From: Plasmopara viticola | Taxonomy: Eukaryota; Oomycota; Peronosporomycetes; Peronosporales; Peronosporaceae | DNA length: 64,000 bases | NCBI GenBank assembly: GCA_001695595.3 | Contig: MBPM02000010.1 | Location: forward strand, 372,001 to 436,000 | Direction of reading: 5' to 3' | Shown here: piece by piece, positions 44,501 through 57,900 of the stretch | How positions within the stretch are numbered: the stretch's first letter is position 1 | Layout of the letters: every line of letters begins with the position of its first letter | Translations under genes and position numbers: made by a program | The notes under the pieces: generated by a model | The model's input: only the letters and a program-made list of their open reading frames with translations | The model's database searches: none | What the model was told of the DNA's origin: nothing

Positions 44501-46240
44501 CAATCAAATCTACGTATAAAAGAACACAGGATAGGTATTAGAATTTTTCTACCATAAGATGTTTGACAATATATATATATGCCTTTTACAGGTGTCGAAT
44601 CTGGCCTCGATGAATTCAAAATGGCCGTTAACTGTCGTCGGTGATTTGTCATTGTTTGCCATAGGCGCTTCAATGCTGCACGCAGACGCCGTGTGACGAT
44701 ATCGAGTGATCGCAAAAGAATTTGATCCACTCACGGCCGTGAGACGAAGTATTCTATTCATAACAAAGCGATTCTTGCGACGAAGTTTGCTTCTGTCAAC
44801 TTTAAGGCCGACCTGCTAGGCTTTAAGCAATGCAGATTATGCGTCACTACGCACAGTGATACAGTTGCCTTACCTCTCGCACATAATGACTAAATAGCTC
44901 TTTTATAAATTTAAAGCTCCGGAGAGACGTTTAAGCTAAGAAACACAATAGTCTAATATACACTCGAATTACACTAGTAAACGTTACACCTATGCACTAA
45001 TCCGTAAAAGATCGAATCTGCACAAAATGACGTGCAGTAGCTTTGCTAAAGGCTCGCTAAGGCTCTGAGATTAAAGGTGTGTGCAAAAAACTTGTCTGTT
45101 GGGTAAGCAGGAGGCTACACTGACTTTAATTGAATTCGGGTTATTTTTTTACAGTACTAATCACGATGTACAGCGGTTCCTTATAACTAGGATCAATAAT
45201 ACCTCATTCATTATGGGACTAACAATTTATCGCTTGAATGTAATCTCAGTCGAGAGAAGGCGTACGACTCGGTCGGTACATGAGAGAAGGCAACGGATTC
45301 AACCTCGTTCTATTCGATTGCTTAATTGGCAAGCTTGCCAGTGTCATTGCGCTACTGATAATTAAAAATATAGGATTTGTGCGCGGCTTACCAGAAAAAT
45401 TGGTAAGCAGCACGCAGCTCTGCCGGCCACAATCGTCACTACCGGAATAGCAGCGCTGTTTCTTGCCCGCATACTAGACAGCATGTATATTTCCAAATCA
45501 ACTCTTCAAACCCGGGACCTGCATATCATGGGCAATTTTGGAGGCTGTTTCTGAGGTGCTTGTCACTTTTTTCAATATTATATCAATCGAATTATCGCCA
45601 GGTACACCGCATCGTCCAAGGTGTGCTGCGCAATGTGTTTTAGATGCGATTAGTCATTTGAGGAGCGGGCTACCTTTAATTAAATTGCACTTAACAGTGT
45701 TTTGCCTCAAAATGCTACACATTTCTTTTTGGGCTAGCCCTCGAGTCCCTTTGGCTCTAGACTTGCACCTGGAAAAATCCAAGTCGCTTGCGTATCTCGG
45801 CTTTTATACAACGCGCAAAGGAGTCAAAGACTCTTAGATTAAAAAACTTAGTCTATCGACACAAGTACGCTACAAATTTGCTTTATCTTAATTAATTAAG
45901 TAAGAGATATCAAACAATATTAATTTATAGTTTTAAATTTGGATTTTGATAGTGCTAGAAACCAAGAAGCCTTTCTAAAAATGCAGTAAATGATCTCTCT
46001 GAGACTAAGCTCCGCTCGTACCTCATCGAACAATTTGAGGATGTAGTAAGAAAAGAGTCTCGGGGTTTACGCTCGACGTTTTGAAAAGAATATAAACACC
46101 ATTTAAATTAAGTTCAGCCAAGCCTTACTAGTATTTAGGCTAGAAGAACGCTAACGCGTTGGCATATGGTCATACTTAGACACAAATACTGCAATTCGAC
46201 CTACCAGCTTGGGTAGAATTTTGATTTTTGGCACGAAGTA
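38511..46240. other. Long gene-poor stretch
   Basis: Nearly 8 kb in which frames stay below about 100 codons, with no signal peptides, domains or motifs that could be supported. Frames at 39068-39361 (-) and 42653-42898 (-) look like eroded transposon protein but cannot be assigned. A (TA)n run lies near 44567-44580. Confidence 0.5.
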
Positions 46241-47597
46241 TTAGAACCTCTGGCTCACACCAAGTGACTTCTCGCGAAGCGATACAAATGCAGCTTGAGG
46301 CTCAAATTGAAGGACATATAGGTTTATAGCTGAGGCACCCAGATAATGTCTTAACAAAGTTAGGCGAGTTTGTTGGTGTTCCACTTCATCAGCTTTTGAG
46401 GTGCGTTCATCACGAGCGACATCATAGCGGATCACACCAAGTGTGCCGCATGATTTTCATATATCGTCTTCTTTTTTTATCAGAGATGAGCGCTACTTTC
46501 ACGTTGAATGTTTTCTAGCTCGACGCTCGACGAAGCCGCCAAGAATATTGAAAAATGAATTGGCTATCCTCGCTTTGACAGCATTTAGGGATCTATGTCC
46601 TTTGCTTAAAAAATGTACGAAGATTGAAGATGCTTTTAATAGCGGTGATCAGCATCCTAAGTCTCACTTTATCAGTGTTGAAAGCTCTGGGGCCATGAAA
46701 AGAGCTTATCTTTAATCGCTGCAAAAGTGATGCTAGCAAAAGTGTCATCTTGCGAATACGAGCGACAGAGTCTTGACAGTTGTCAGGAAAATTTTCTCGA
46801 AAGCAAAAACTTTGCTGGAGATGTAAGAAAAATTATATCTTTTCTTTGTACTCGGCAACAATATTTTTTTGTCCTCAGTGTTTCATCTGGCATGAGTACC
46901 ACACGCACGGTTTCTAGTACCGACACCGCTTCTCGTCTGTTTTGTGCAACTATAAGTCCGCACAAGCAAAGACATGCGAATTTAACGAATTGGCATCTAA
47001 AGATGCACGTGTCATACACTGAGCTTCCGTCAAACCAAGCATCCCAAAGGATTGCACCCGTCTCCTTGAGCACAAAGATGTTCTTTACCCATTGATTCTG
47101 AGCTACTGCCCATTTTGAACTCACCTTGTGCTTATAAGTTATGCGCTCTAGCTCATCAAAATCAAACGCTCGGTAAGAGATTGAGCGCACTGTGCGCAAG
47201 GAGCACGGTGCGTTTGTAAGCACTCTGTGTGCAAAGCACAGGTCGGGAAGTGTGTGTGGCTAAGGGAAGCTAGGCGTACGCAGAATACCATTTAAGGGTC
47301 TCGTTGACCGACTCGACTTGGCAGCTCGAGTCGCAGGCTCACGAACAGGTCTTAAACAGTGTTAAATTAAGCAGTTTCCCCTTCTTACCTTCCTTTGTCA
47401 ATGTTATAGGACGTTGGCAACCGTGAGACTTTCGTCTTGCTTTGTTTAAACAGACGGTGACTGATACGTACGGCACGGATATGCTTCGGGTCGACTGAGA
47501 TGTCACCCGATGGCATAGCGTAGCTGGTGTAATGAGTGGTAATTAATTTTGCCGAACTCAGCTCGTTCAATGTTTGAATCAGACTTGAGGAGCGCAT
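46241..47597 (-). pseudogene. Possible decayed protein-coding gene, family unknown
   Basis: Three minus-strand frames read as plausible protein. 47597-47385 includes DPKHIRAVRISHRLFKQS. 47223-46783 is 146 codons, with FDFDELERITYKHKVSSKW then AVAQNQWVKNIFVLKETGAI. 46435-46241 includes RLTLLRHYLGASAINLYVL. They are separated by stops and lie in different frames. No family was recognised; an eroded transposon or host-type gene are both possible. Confidence 0.25.
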
Positions 47598-47599
47598 GA

Positions 47600-50500
47600 T
47601 GAGGCATTCAGGCGATATAGCATGAGCTCAGAGGCTCATTTAGTCTCTTGTATAAAAGAAGCAACCCGGGTCACGACGGAAATATTTACTGGTTGAAATG
47701 CTGCAAATAAACGATTTGAGATGTATAGTTCAGGTGTCTGAAGTGGCAGTTTTTTTACAAATTTATTGTTCAACACGCTTGTCGGTGGTACTACCATATC
47801 GTGCAACACAAGCCTGTCGATGTCTAGAGCACAAAAAAAACATTACCTCGCAGTAAAAAAGCAGCTTCCGGTCTTATGGTCACTGACCTGTGTACATTGC
47901 TAAAGACTTCTTTGACAGATGATACTTAAAAAAAGGTATATCTTGAAGTATTCTTGTGGGACAAATTAATATAAAATACGTGATATTAGCTTTTATAATG
48001 CAAAAATTAGTTAAGACCTTGAGTATGAAGACTAACATTAGTTTCTTGGAATCAGGCAGATATCGAAGTAAACCTCGCATTAGTTTTGATTATAGAGAGA
48101 GTTAAACTAGCGCTTTTTCTTTGCAAAACGTAACGACGGCCGCATAAGAAGTCCCGTTAATTTGAAGCTAAGCTAGGTAAGACGACGTGACTATATCTTC
48201 TTGGAGTTGCTAGCGCCTAAGTAGTAAATAGGAAAGGGGTCTACACGAATAACATAAGCGTTTTTTACACTCAAAGCGGAGACCACCACTTATGTTCTGC
48301 CGCACATGACGCCACGACAAGTACAAAGCTTAAGTTCTTGTCGTTAGTACTGATATCGTCTACAACTAAGTCTCTGTCGCTGTCAATTGAGTCAAAGCCG
48401 ATTCTACGCAGACATTGGTACTGTTGCCAAATCTACGTTAAGTTGACAATATATGTTTGGTACATATGATTGCATAGTTCAGATTGAAGAAGATTCCACT
48501 TCGCACGACCTCCTGTAAAAACTATATTAGAGGTGTCGGAATTTTAAAGTTGTCAAAATTGACACGTCCAATGCACTTAATTAAAAATTCTATCATTATA
48601 TACAGAAAAGGTCAATTTCTTATATGTAGGGATCATGAGACGAATGGATTTGGTATGTGGAAGACAGAACAGTGCTTCTTTGTGTGCCTTGAGATGGCGC
48701 TTGCTCCTATCATTAGAATTATTTATCACCAATTCTCTAATGTCAAAAATTTTGCATAATCTATGTAAGCTGTTAGACGATTATTGACATATCGTAACGG
48801 ATACTTAGTCACCTTGTGCCGACTTTTTAAAGTTGAAAAATTTCTGGTCTTAAGCAGCATCGTCCTCATTACTAGCAATCCCAATTGCACAGCTAGATAT
48901 TATACTAAAAAGATGATTGTGATACATATACAGCAATAAGTGGTGAGATCAAAACGCAAACATATTAAGCCGCAAAGTATCACAAATTTCTTCTTTTGAG
49001 ACCGCGAATAGTGTTTAATCGCTTAGCGGGATATCTCATACCTTTCTGTTTGCCCCTTTTGGGCAAGCCACTATGTAATCCCAACATTCCTGAAATTAGT
49101 TGTGTCAAATTTACGCCTCGGGGGGTAAATTGAATACCTGAATATCTTACAGAATTCACAATTTTTTCACATTCATCGAGAGCACAGTACGCGACTTGGA
49201 AAATCTTTTTGGTATTAATGAGCATCCAAATATGTAGCTTTTATTGCTTCCGAGTAGCTGGAACGCAATTCGGTTCTACGAGCTCACGGATGGCCAACCT
49301 TATACAGCGACAATCACACGAAAGTTCTCTTAATTGAGTGTTTCGGGCTTTGGAAACAAAAAAGGGAAAAGTTGGAAGCAATTTTTCTGGCGACAAGCTT
49401 TGGGTATTGCCAAGTTTCACGCCTTGTTGATTGCCTGCAAGAGAAGTGCAAACTTCACGAATGTTTTCATGTATTAGGGCGTAAATGATCACATTGTTAA
49501 AAGTCCTCATCATCTGGCTAAGGTAAGACCCTCCTCGCACTCAACATTGTTCAGATAGCGATGATAGAAGAGGCAATTTATACAGATCTTAGAAACGGGT
49601 GCTGATACAAGTAGGCTCCTTGTCCCGACTGGAATTGGAATTAAAAATCGTGGGCTCGCTAACTCGTGTCCGGTCTCAGGAAGATTAAGCGCTTCCAATC
49701 AAAGCATGATCTACTGCTATGGCTGTGGCAAAAAAGAACTCATGGTTCGTTCCTGGCCCAAATAATGCGGATAAAGCAAATATTTGTCTTGCCCGAAGTC
49801 TCTTAAGCAAAGCTAGAAAAAATCTGCATTGTCAAAACATCGGAAGTACCAATAGCCAGTTGAAAACGGGAGGAAAAGCAAATTATTATGATGGATGCGT
49901 GCTTAGCACACCATGGGATTAAGTTTTCCAAAGCTTGACAGCTGCCAAGATGAAACCAGAAGCGAACACTGGTCGCTAAATACCAATGTGTACGATTTTG
50001 TAGAAGCATTTCTATATTTTTGAAGGCTTCAAAGTGTCGTAATACTTTGCGTTTTAACACAAAATATGGTAGTGTTCTGATGAAAAGCAACAGGAAAATA
50101 AGACGGTCATAGTCCAATGGGCTAACGGTACGATCCTGATATCAAATCCAAAATCGATCTGTCCGCAGATTCTATAACTTCGCGCATGGACTTTGAAAAA
50201 GACAAATATAACTTGGTCCTGGCCATGGAGTCCCTAAAGGGATTGGCGGTGTAATTCTATGGACGCGAGCGATCCGCATTTGTGTGACAGGACTTAAGCG
50301 GGTCATGTTTACACCCCTGTTATGCATAGAAATCCCTTGAAGCCAGGGACATTATAAGATCTATATATTTAACAGGTAGCAAAAGTATTCATTATCTCCG
50401 AGGGTAGACGTGACGTCGTATTAAAATACCATGTTTGGCGAAAAGCTGTATTCTCTTTACATCACTGGTTGTATTAGACGCTAAATATAGTCATTTAGTT

Positions 50501-52450
50501 GTCAATAGCCATCAATTGCGGGTAGTAAAGTTGTGCGCGCGGGTATCAATATCTTGCGAGAGGTAAGCACAGATCCGCATGACAACGAGAGAGAAAATGC
50601 TACACCGACATTAAGCAACTCAGAGCTGCAAGAAGATATTTCTAAAGACCACGTGGTTCATAACGTACCCTCTTCACAGGCTTCAACTGATCGTCGTGTC
50701 ACGGCAGTTGCTTTCTAATAAAGACACGTCAAATATACTGATTCTAAAAGACAATCGAGCTTCTGATCTTCGGTTGAGTTTGAAGCTAGAAATATTTTTG
50801 TGATGGTGCCTCTAAAGACGATACGCAAATGTCTTCTTCGCCTCAACCAAAGTTATCCTAGGATAAAAAGTACGCTTAGAGGTCTTAAAGGATTGAAAGA
50901 TTTGGTAGAGTTAGCACCAGATTCTCGAAACCCTTCGATCGATTCTCCATTTTCAAAAGTTTTGCAAGAGTGGGCCTACAAAAGTACAACGCCTTACAAT
51001 TCCTCTTTAATTCGCCGAGAAAGTTAGAATGATATGATGCGTAAATATAGTTTTCGGACTCGAGACCGACTTTTCGTACTCGGATGTCTGACAAAAAGTA
51101 GCACTAGTTCATATTGGAAATGAATTGAAACATGCGGTGCTACCTGCACAAACACTTGTTTTGAGGAAGAACTCATTGTCTAGGAGCATGTCCGAGTAGT
51201 ACTACCCGATCCGACTTATGGCGTTTGAATTTTCTTCGCGGTAATAAGAAGGCCTAGCCGCATGCAATGCGAGTCGTAAAAAAATCATAGAAGATTTTAA
51301 AATGACCAAAGGTATCTGATTGTCTGATCAAAGAATTGTTTAGAGCATTACGGGCTAAACTCAGATAGAATCTGAGGATGTTTTCGCTCTAAGCCGCTCA
51401 TGAAAGGATCAGTCGGCTTTGGATGGCCAATATGCCAAATACGACAGCATTGGGACCAATAAAATTGCGTTAATGTCGACAATTACGTTCTTACGGCAGA
51501 TAAAAGAGTCTTTGGCTACTTTGTAATATGAAGCAGTATAGTGCTGCCTTTGCCGGCCTCGTCAAGTATATCGGAGAAGGATATTGAGTGGTGCTACGAA
51601 AGTCAGTACTAGGAAGCTTTTAATAGCGTGAATGTCTTATGCGGGCACACACGAAAAAAAGCCGTTTGATGGCATCGTGACGTGTCATCGATTGCGCGCC
51701 ACTTTAACTAGGTGACGACAGCTGCTGAAGAACGAAGCTTTTCCTCCGTTTTAAAATCTCACTCCCCGCGAAGGAGATAATGGCAAAGTCCCGCGTGCAT
51801 CATCTGAAGTCGGAGGCTTTTTTCGTCGAACTGGACCACGCTTTTCTCCTCAAGGCGAAAAACACGCCCCACTTTTCGTAACAAATGGCAACTTGGTAAT
51901 CTCTTTATAAATGTATAACTTTTGCACAACTTTATGTATGTATATATGGTGGCGCAGAGGCAAAAGCTTCATTTATAATACTTTGTTCTCCATGCAAAAT
52001 CGGACGTCAGTTTAACGCTTTTAGTAGGAATCCCCGTTGCAGGCAATGCGAAAATTGAGTGACAAACAATACAAATCAGGGGTCGATTCGGCTAAACAAA
52101 ATCTTAAATTTGATTTCCACTCCATACAATTGACTGATAGAAAATACAAGGACCTGCGAGATCCTATCGGCCGACCTATACTCGCCCTGTCTAACAAGAT
52201 GAAACGCCAAGGGCAACGCTTTGAAAAGGTGCTTCAGGCCTTTCAAGACCTCTTCCAAGACTCAAAGTCTTTACGATCACCCTTCCTCTTCAAACCTTCA
52301 TCGACATCGTCTTGTGCGGATGCACATCATGCTCAAGTCGACTCCACTTCGCAGGCTCAACCTCGACAACATCAATGTATTTGCAAGCCAAGAAACACCT
52401 ACTTGCCACGTCACACAACAAACCTCCAGCCTCCAAACCCTCTCCCTCCG
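47600..52450. other. Gene-poor stretch and 3' flank of the SH3-repeat gene
   Basis: No supported gene. Two plus-strand frames, 50533-50718 and 50800-51027, are hydrophilic and could be effector-like debris, but they lack signal peptides. The frame at 52037-52573 (+) overlaps the end of the real minus-strand gene and is probably chance. The last 200 bp before 52452 should be its 3' UTR. Confidence 0.5.
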
Positions 52451-52451
52451 C

Positions 52452-54709
52452 CTAGTCGCCTTCATCCAGAATGTAATCTTCCATCCCTTCTTCCTCCTGC
52501 TCCAAGCGTCGGTATCGCTGGTGCACGTCCCGACGCAGTAAACACGACGCAAATGGCTCACGAAGGCAATTGACCGCGTAGCTCACCACTGATCCAATGT
52601 GTGTATACACTCGTGTCATCACGAAGTTGCTTCTTCCAAGTGACCACGCCGTCATTTCGTCTGGAAGCGATTGTGTACCCATTTTAAGATCGGGTACCAT
52701 CCCGGCGGTACCCTTTGCATGGTGCACGGTTGCAGGAAGGTCGATCGTAGACGGCCGCAATAAATGGGAGCCAAAAAGCTGGGACGCACGGCCACTAAAG
52801 ACAACACGGGACGGAGTGTGCCCCTTGTCGTTTTCTACTCGCACCGGATTCTCAATGCGCGTCAATAAACGGCCCAGGGGCTTCAATCCGCTCTCGTACG
52901 GGAGATAAACGACAGCTGGAAGGTGCTCACGCGAACTTTGTGCTTTCACGCACATGCACGCATCCAATTCAGTTGCCAGCACTTGAAGCCACATGCGTTT
53001 CGCTCGTGCATTAAGCCTCGTGCCAATCGCGCCTACGATCGCGCCGTGTTTCACGTACATCAACGCTTTCGCCTCCTCGGACGCGTCGGCACGAGCAGCA
53101 ATCACATTGTTCAAAGCACTCGACGCGTTTTCGTCAGGTGCTTCGTGCACTGGCGAGGGTACCACGACTTGAACGTACTGCGTCGACTTCCACTTCCCCG
53201 GCGCTGGAATCTCCTGGACCATGCACGTATTCGTCTTGGCATTCGATTGAAGCGCATAGCCGTACCGCACCGACGGGCCCAGATCTTCAAATTCCTCCTC
53301 TTCTTCCTCCTCCTCTTTACTTTCTAACGCATTATTGTCGACCACGCGCTCTTTTGCCTTCTTCACACCGTCGTCTTTGCCACTACTGCCACTTGAATCG
53401 ATAAAAGTCTCTCCTCCAATTGCCACTCGAATCCACATGCGTCCTTGATCGGTCAGCATCCGTCGCGTCGAGACAAAGACGTCGCCTGGTTCAAGGTACC
53501 CAATAATGTCAGCCTTCAAGTCAGCAGAGCGACGCAAGGGCAAGGGACGACGACGGTAGACATTTCGATAGTACCGTTCGGCCTGATCGTGGACGGGGAC
53601 ATCTTCGATCCGGGCCTTGCCCCACGGCACAAGCACGCGTTGGGCAGTGTTAACATTGCGCTCAATGACCCACGCATCGGGTCCTGTACCCATCTTTTGG
53701 TTCGCACGCTCATCTTCTTCCTGATTGCCTTCGGTTTCTGTGACTGGATCAACTTCGTGCTGAAAATTGCCGGCCTCGTCTTGCTGCAACTTAAACGGCT
53801 GGATGCGGAGCCAGATCCGGTCTTTCAGCAACTTTCGTTCAACCGCTCGTACAATGCGATAATTCTCGACGCTGTATAACCTTGGTGCTTGCAAGCTAGG
53901 GAGAGCACGAACGGGTAACTCTCCGAGCCACTTGCCACTCCGTTTCGCTACGTTTTGCAGATAGATGGGTCCATTCCGGAACACTCCGTAACGAGTCGGG
54001 TCTTCGACTTCAATCAGTGTCTTGTGGTACGATACGTTGATCCAGCCTTTTAACCCCGCAAGCGTCGACGTCACGTGGATAGCGAGTTGGGTGAAATCCT
54101 GATTGAATTTGCATTCCGTGGCTTGAAAGACACTTACAGGCGGCAAAAATCGCTGTCTCTGTTGAAAAGACGACTCTGAAGTTTGTACGGACGCAGCGTG
54201 CAACTTAAACACTGGCTCTGGGTACAGTACCAACCGGGAACCGGCACACATGTACGTTGGAAAGTCTGCTCACACCAAAAGTGTACCGTCAAATTTGGGC
54301 CTCAACACTACTTATACACAGTACCCGTGTAGCGGGTACACAACGTACCCGGAAGTTGGCGCAAGTACCGAAATTGGGCCGGTGGGGTGCCGACCACCGA
54401 CGCGAGCTGACGAGATGGCACTTCCCAATCTTCTCGAGATTTTAAAGCACTGGCATGCTCAAAATACACACGAATGTAGCCATTGTTTTTCGCGTTCGAG
54501 AAGTACCCGCGTCGGATTTTCAACCACACTTGGTCCTCGTAGTAGAGCACACTGCAACACGCAAAGTACGAGCCAACGCCGAGTTCGCCACACCGTTCAA
54601 TCGACTTTTCGCGCGGGGAAGAGTAGACAAACAGGCGCTCCCGATTGAGGAGAGTGAGTGGCGAGACGGCACCATCGTCGGGACCAATGTACTGGAAAAA
54701 CTCTTCCAT
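52452..54709 (-). CDS. Conserved-looking protein with repeated SH3-like motifs, two exons, function unknown
   Basis: Exon 1 is 54709-54349 and exon 2 is 54265-52452, joined across an 83-bp intron (donor GTACGTTG, acceptor GAGCAG) with matching phase, giving 724 residues. The protein repeats a short pattern of a basic or polar residue, W, hydrophobic, [KRQ], V/I: QVWLKIRRG, RIWLRIQPF, RMWIRVAIG, RMWLQVLAT. Each sits after a segment such as GYLEPGDVF or GAIVGAI, as in SH3b/SH3-like beta-barrel domains, so about four to six small barrels are likely. An acidic run of Glu lies at about residue 440 and the C-terminus is acidic (YILDEGD). There is no signal peptide or membrane segment. A start further upstream (ATG at 54816 with another intron) is possible. 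No enzyme motif is seen. Confidence 0.75.
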
Positions 54710-54943
54710 CCGTCAAGAGGCGGTTGCAATACTAAGCACAATAAGTCCTCGGAAGAGGCAAGCGACAGGATTCGCTGAAATTGTGCGGGAGAAGTCGCAG
54801 TGATGTTTAGGTACATACCAGGGGTACACTTGAAGACGACGTTAATCTAGATACTGCCAGATACCGTGTGTAAACAAAAAGAAGGAAGAAACACCAAAAA
54901 GAGATCCCTACACTATTGGGTCGGCAAGCTTATCCTGACCAAC

Positions 54944-57900
54944 CTACGGCCCTTCTTCACAAAAGGCCTTTGCATTCTGGAACAGCTGCATCCATGGACT
55001 CACGGCGTACGTCTCCCACGCTGGTGGCATGTACGGCCATTGATACTTGAGAAAACACCGTTCGGGATGGGGCATGAGGCACAAATGGCGGCCATCGCTC
55101 GACACGAGCCCAGCAATGGCGTGGGGCGACCCGTTCGGGTTGAACGGGTACTCGTCCGTCGGCACGTTCGCGTCGTCCACGTATCGAATGGCAGCCGCGC
55201 CACTTGCCACGTACGCGTCTTGGATCGTACGATGCGTAAAGTGCGCCCGGCCTTCTCCGTGCGAGACCCAGACGCCACACGTCGTGCCACTCATCCCACG
55301 GAGCATCACGGCGTTCGTCGCTTGGATCTGGACCGACACGAAGCGCGACTCGTGACGGCCAGAGGCATTGTGGACAAAGCGTGGTTGCGCCGACAGCTTG
55401 GTCTCTGCTTCCAATGCGCGGGCGTCCGGGTGATCGAGCCAGCCGAGCAACGTCATGAGTTGGCACCCGTTGCACGCGCCAAAACTAAACGTGTCGTCCC
55501 GGGCTTTGAACGCGGCAAACTGGTGCAAGACGTCGCCGTGGAACTTGACGACCCCGGCCCAGCCTTTGGCAGACCCCAACACGTCGGCAAACGTAAAGCC
55601 ACCGACAAAGGCCAGGCCACGGAACCGCTCGTCGAGCATGACGCGCTTGGCCACCAAGTCCGACATGGTAATGTCCCACACTTCAAACCCCGCGTGATGG
55701 AAGGCCGCGAGCATCTCCCGCTCGCCGTTGCTCCCTTCTTCCCGCAGGACAGCGATGCGGTGCTGCGCACGCGTGCTGAGCTGGCGCGCTGGGGTTGCTA
55801 CGGGCTCGTACGACAGCTGCCACGACGGCCCCGTGCGTGTACGCAGCGCACGCTGCTCTTGGGCCACGCACTCGGGATTGCACTGACGCTTCTCCAGCTC
55901 AAAACTCGTGGCTTCCCACACGTCGCGCAAGTCGACCATTTGATCCTCGAGGACGCTCTCGCCGTTTACACAAACTTTAATCACGCCGTCCGTCCTGACC
56001 GTCCCGAGTTGGACAAGCGGCACGTGCCACGTGCGAAAGATGGTTTCAATCTCCGTGGCATGCTGGCCCGCCGCGACTTGAAAGACAAACCCGAGTTCCT
56101 CGGCAAACAAGACGGCAAACACGTCCTTGGTCGTCACCTGGTCGCCCGAAAACGGCAGATCGACGTCCAGACCGCAATTGCCCGCAAACGCCATCTCAAG
56201 GAGCGTCACAATGAGCCCACCGTCACTGCGGTCGTGCCCAGCCAGCACGTGGCCATGCTTAATGCCCACTTGCATGGCCTTGAACGCATTCTTCAACAAC
56301 TCGCTATCGTCGACGTCTGGAGACACCTGGCCCACCTGGCCGTACACTTGCGCGAGCGCCGACCCGCCCAATCGATTCGCCCCTTTGCCCACGTCGACAT
56401 AGTACACGACGCTCTCGCCAGCGTGGGGCTTAAAATCCGGCGTCACTTTCAGCTCGACGTCTTCAGTCGGTGCGTACATGGTAATCACCAGCGTCCCCGG
56501 CGTCTTGACGTCCTTCTTGTCGACCTTGGCAGCCATCGACAGCGAATCTTTCCCGCCATCCACGGCGACGCCAATTTGCGTCATAAACTGCGTCATGGCT
56601 TCACAGCATTCGTACATGCGCGCCGCTTCGTGCGGGAGCTTGGCGGCCCACATCCAATTTGCCGAACACTTGCAGTCGTCCAATCCCCGTCCCCCCAGTG
56701 CGGCCCACACCATGTTTGTCAGCGCTTCACCGACACTCAACCGCGCCATGGCGCCGGGATCGATCAACCCCTTGATTGGCTGCTCCCCACACGCGCTCAC
56801 GACGCCTGGAAACTTGCCCTGTTCGTTTGGCAGGTGCGATTGTGCCACCACGGCACAATCGGCGAGTGGCAGCTGCAGGGGACCTACTGTCTGCTGTTGC
56901 GCCACGAGGCCACTGACGGACCGATCGACTTTGCTCGTCAAAAAGCGCTTGGAACCGACCGACAAGAGGCGCAAGACCCGGTCGAGGGCATCCCGCAGCG
57001 TCACGTCCACGGGCAGCGACAGGGGGACCACGGGTTGGGCCGCCGTGGTGTCCGCAAAGGTTTTCTGGGGCATTTTGCCCAACACCAAGTCCAGATCGAG
57101 ATCAAACGGCGTCGAGTCGTCCCACGCGTCGTGGAGCACGACCCGCCCGTCGCCCGTGACTTGACCCAACAAGGCATACGGACACTTTTCCCGCTTGCAA
57201 ATAGCGGCAAACGTCTCGACGTGGGCGGGCGCCAGGAGCAACGCGTCGTTCTCTTGGTACTCGGCGCCCCAAATCTCAAGCACCGAGAGCGTATTGTCCC
57301 CCACGAGGATGTCCCGGACTTCATACCGCGCGCCTCCACGGTTCCCGTCCCGAGCGTGGGCATTGGAAACCGCCACAATCTCTTTCAACACATTCCCATT
57401 CCCACCCGCGCCCTGGTCATGAATCGAGACAATGGGATTCTCGTCGCCCATGTCGCAACACGTTCGAATCACTTTGTTGAGTTTACATTCCATCTCGGCG
57501 TCACCACGTTGGACCGCGTTAAAGTCAAGCGCAGCCGTCGCGGCGTCTTGAATGCGACTGGACGCCGCGCCGCCACCCATCCCAATGCGGTAGCACGGGC
57601 CCCCGACTTTTACGACCCACATATTGGGTTCGGGCTCGCCTTTGGTACAATGGCGGCTATCTAATTGCCCCAACCCAGCAGAGAACATGATTGGTTTAAT
57701 ATACTCGCGACGCTCCTGATTGGGCAACACGAGCCCAAACGAGCGAGCAAAGCCCGCGAGCACGGGTTCGCCAAACTTGTTGCCATAATCCGAGGCCCCA
57801 TTCGAAGCCTGGAGAAGAATGTCCCGCGGGTGGGCGAGGTTCGGTGGGTACGCGAGGGACGCATCCTCCCACGGAAGAACGTACCCGTCCAAGTGGAGGT

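Noticed and set aside
50533..51027. Two hydrophilic frames resembling effector C-termini
   Set aside because: Neither has a signal peptide or an RXLR-like motif, and no upstream exon could be found.
52037..52573. 178-codon plus-strand frame
   Set aside because: It overlaps the end of the SH3-repeat gene and its 3' UTR on the other strand; the C-terminal half is Pro/His-rich low-complexity sequence typical of an antisense reading.
54866..57664. A 932-codon open frame on the plus strand
   Set aside because: It lies opposite the intact FGAM synthase gene, is rich in Arg, His and Val as expected for an antisense reading of GC-rich codons, and has no motif. It is a shadow.
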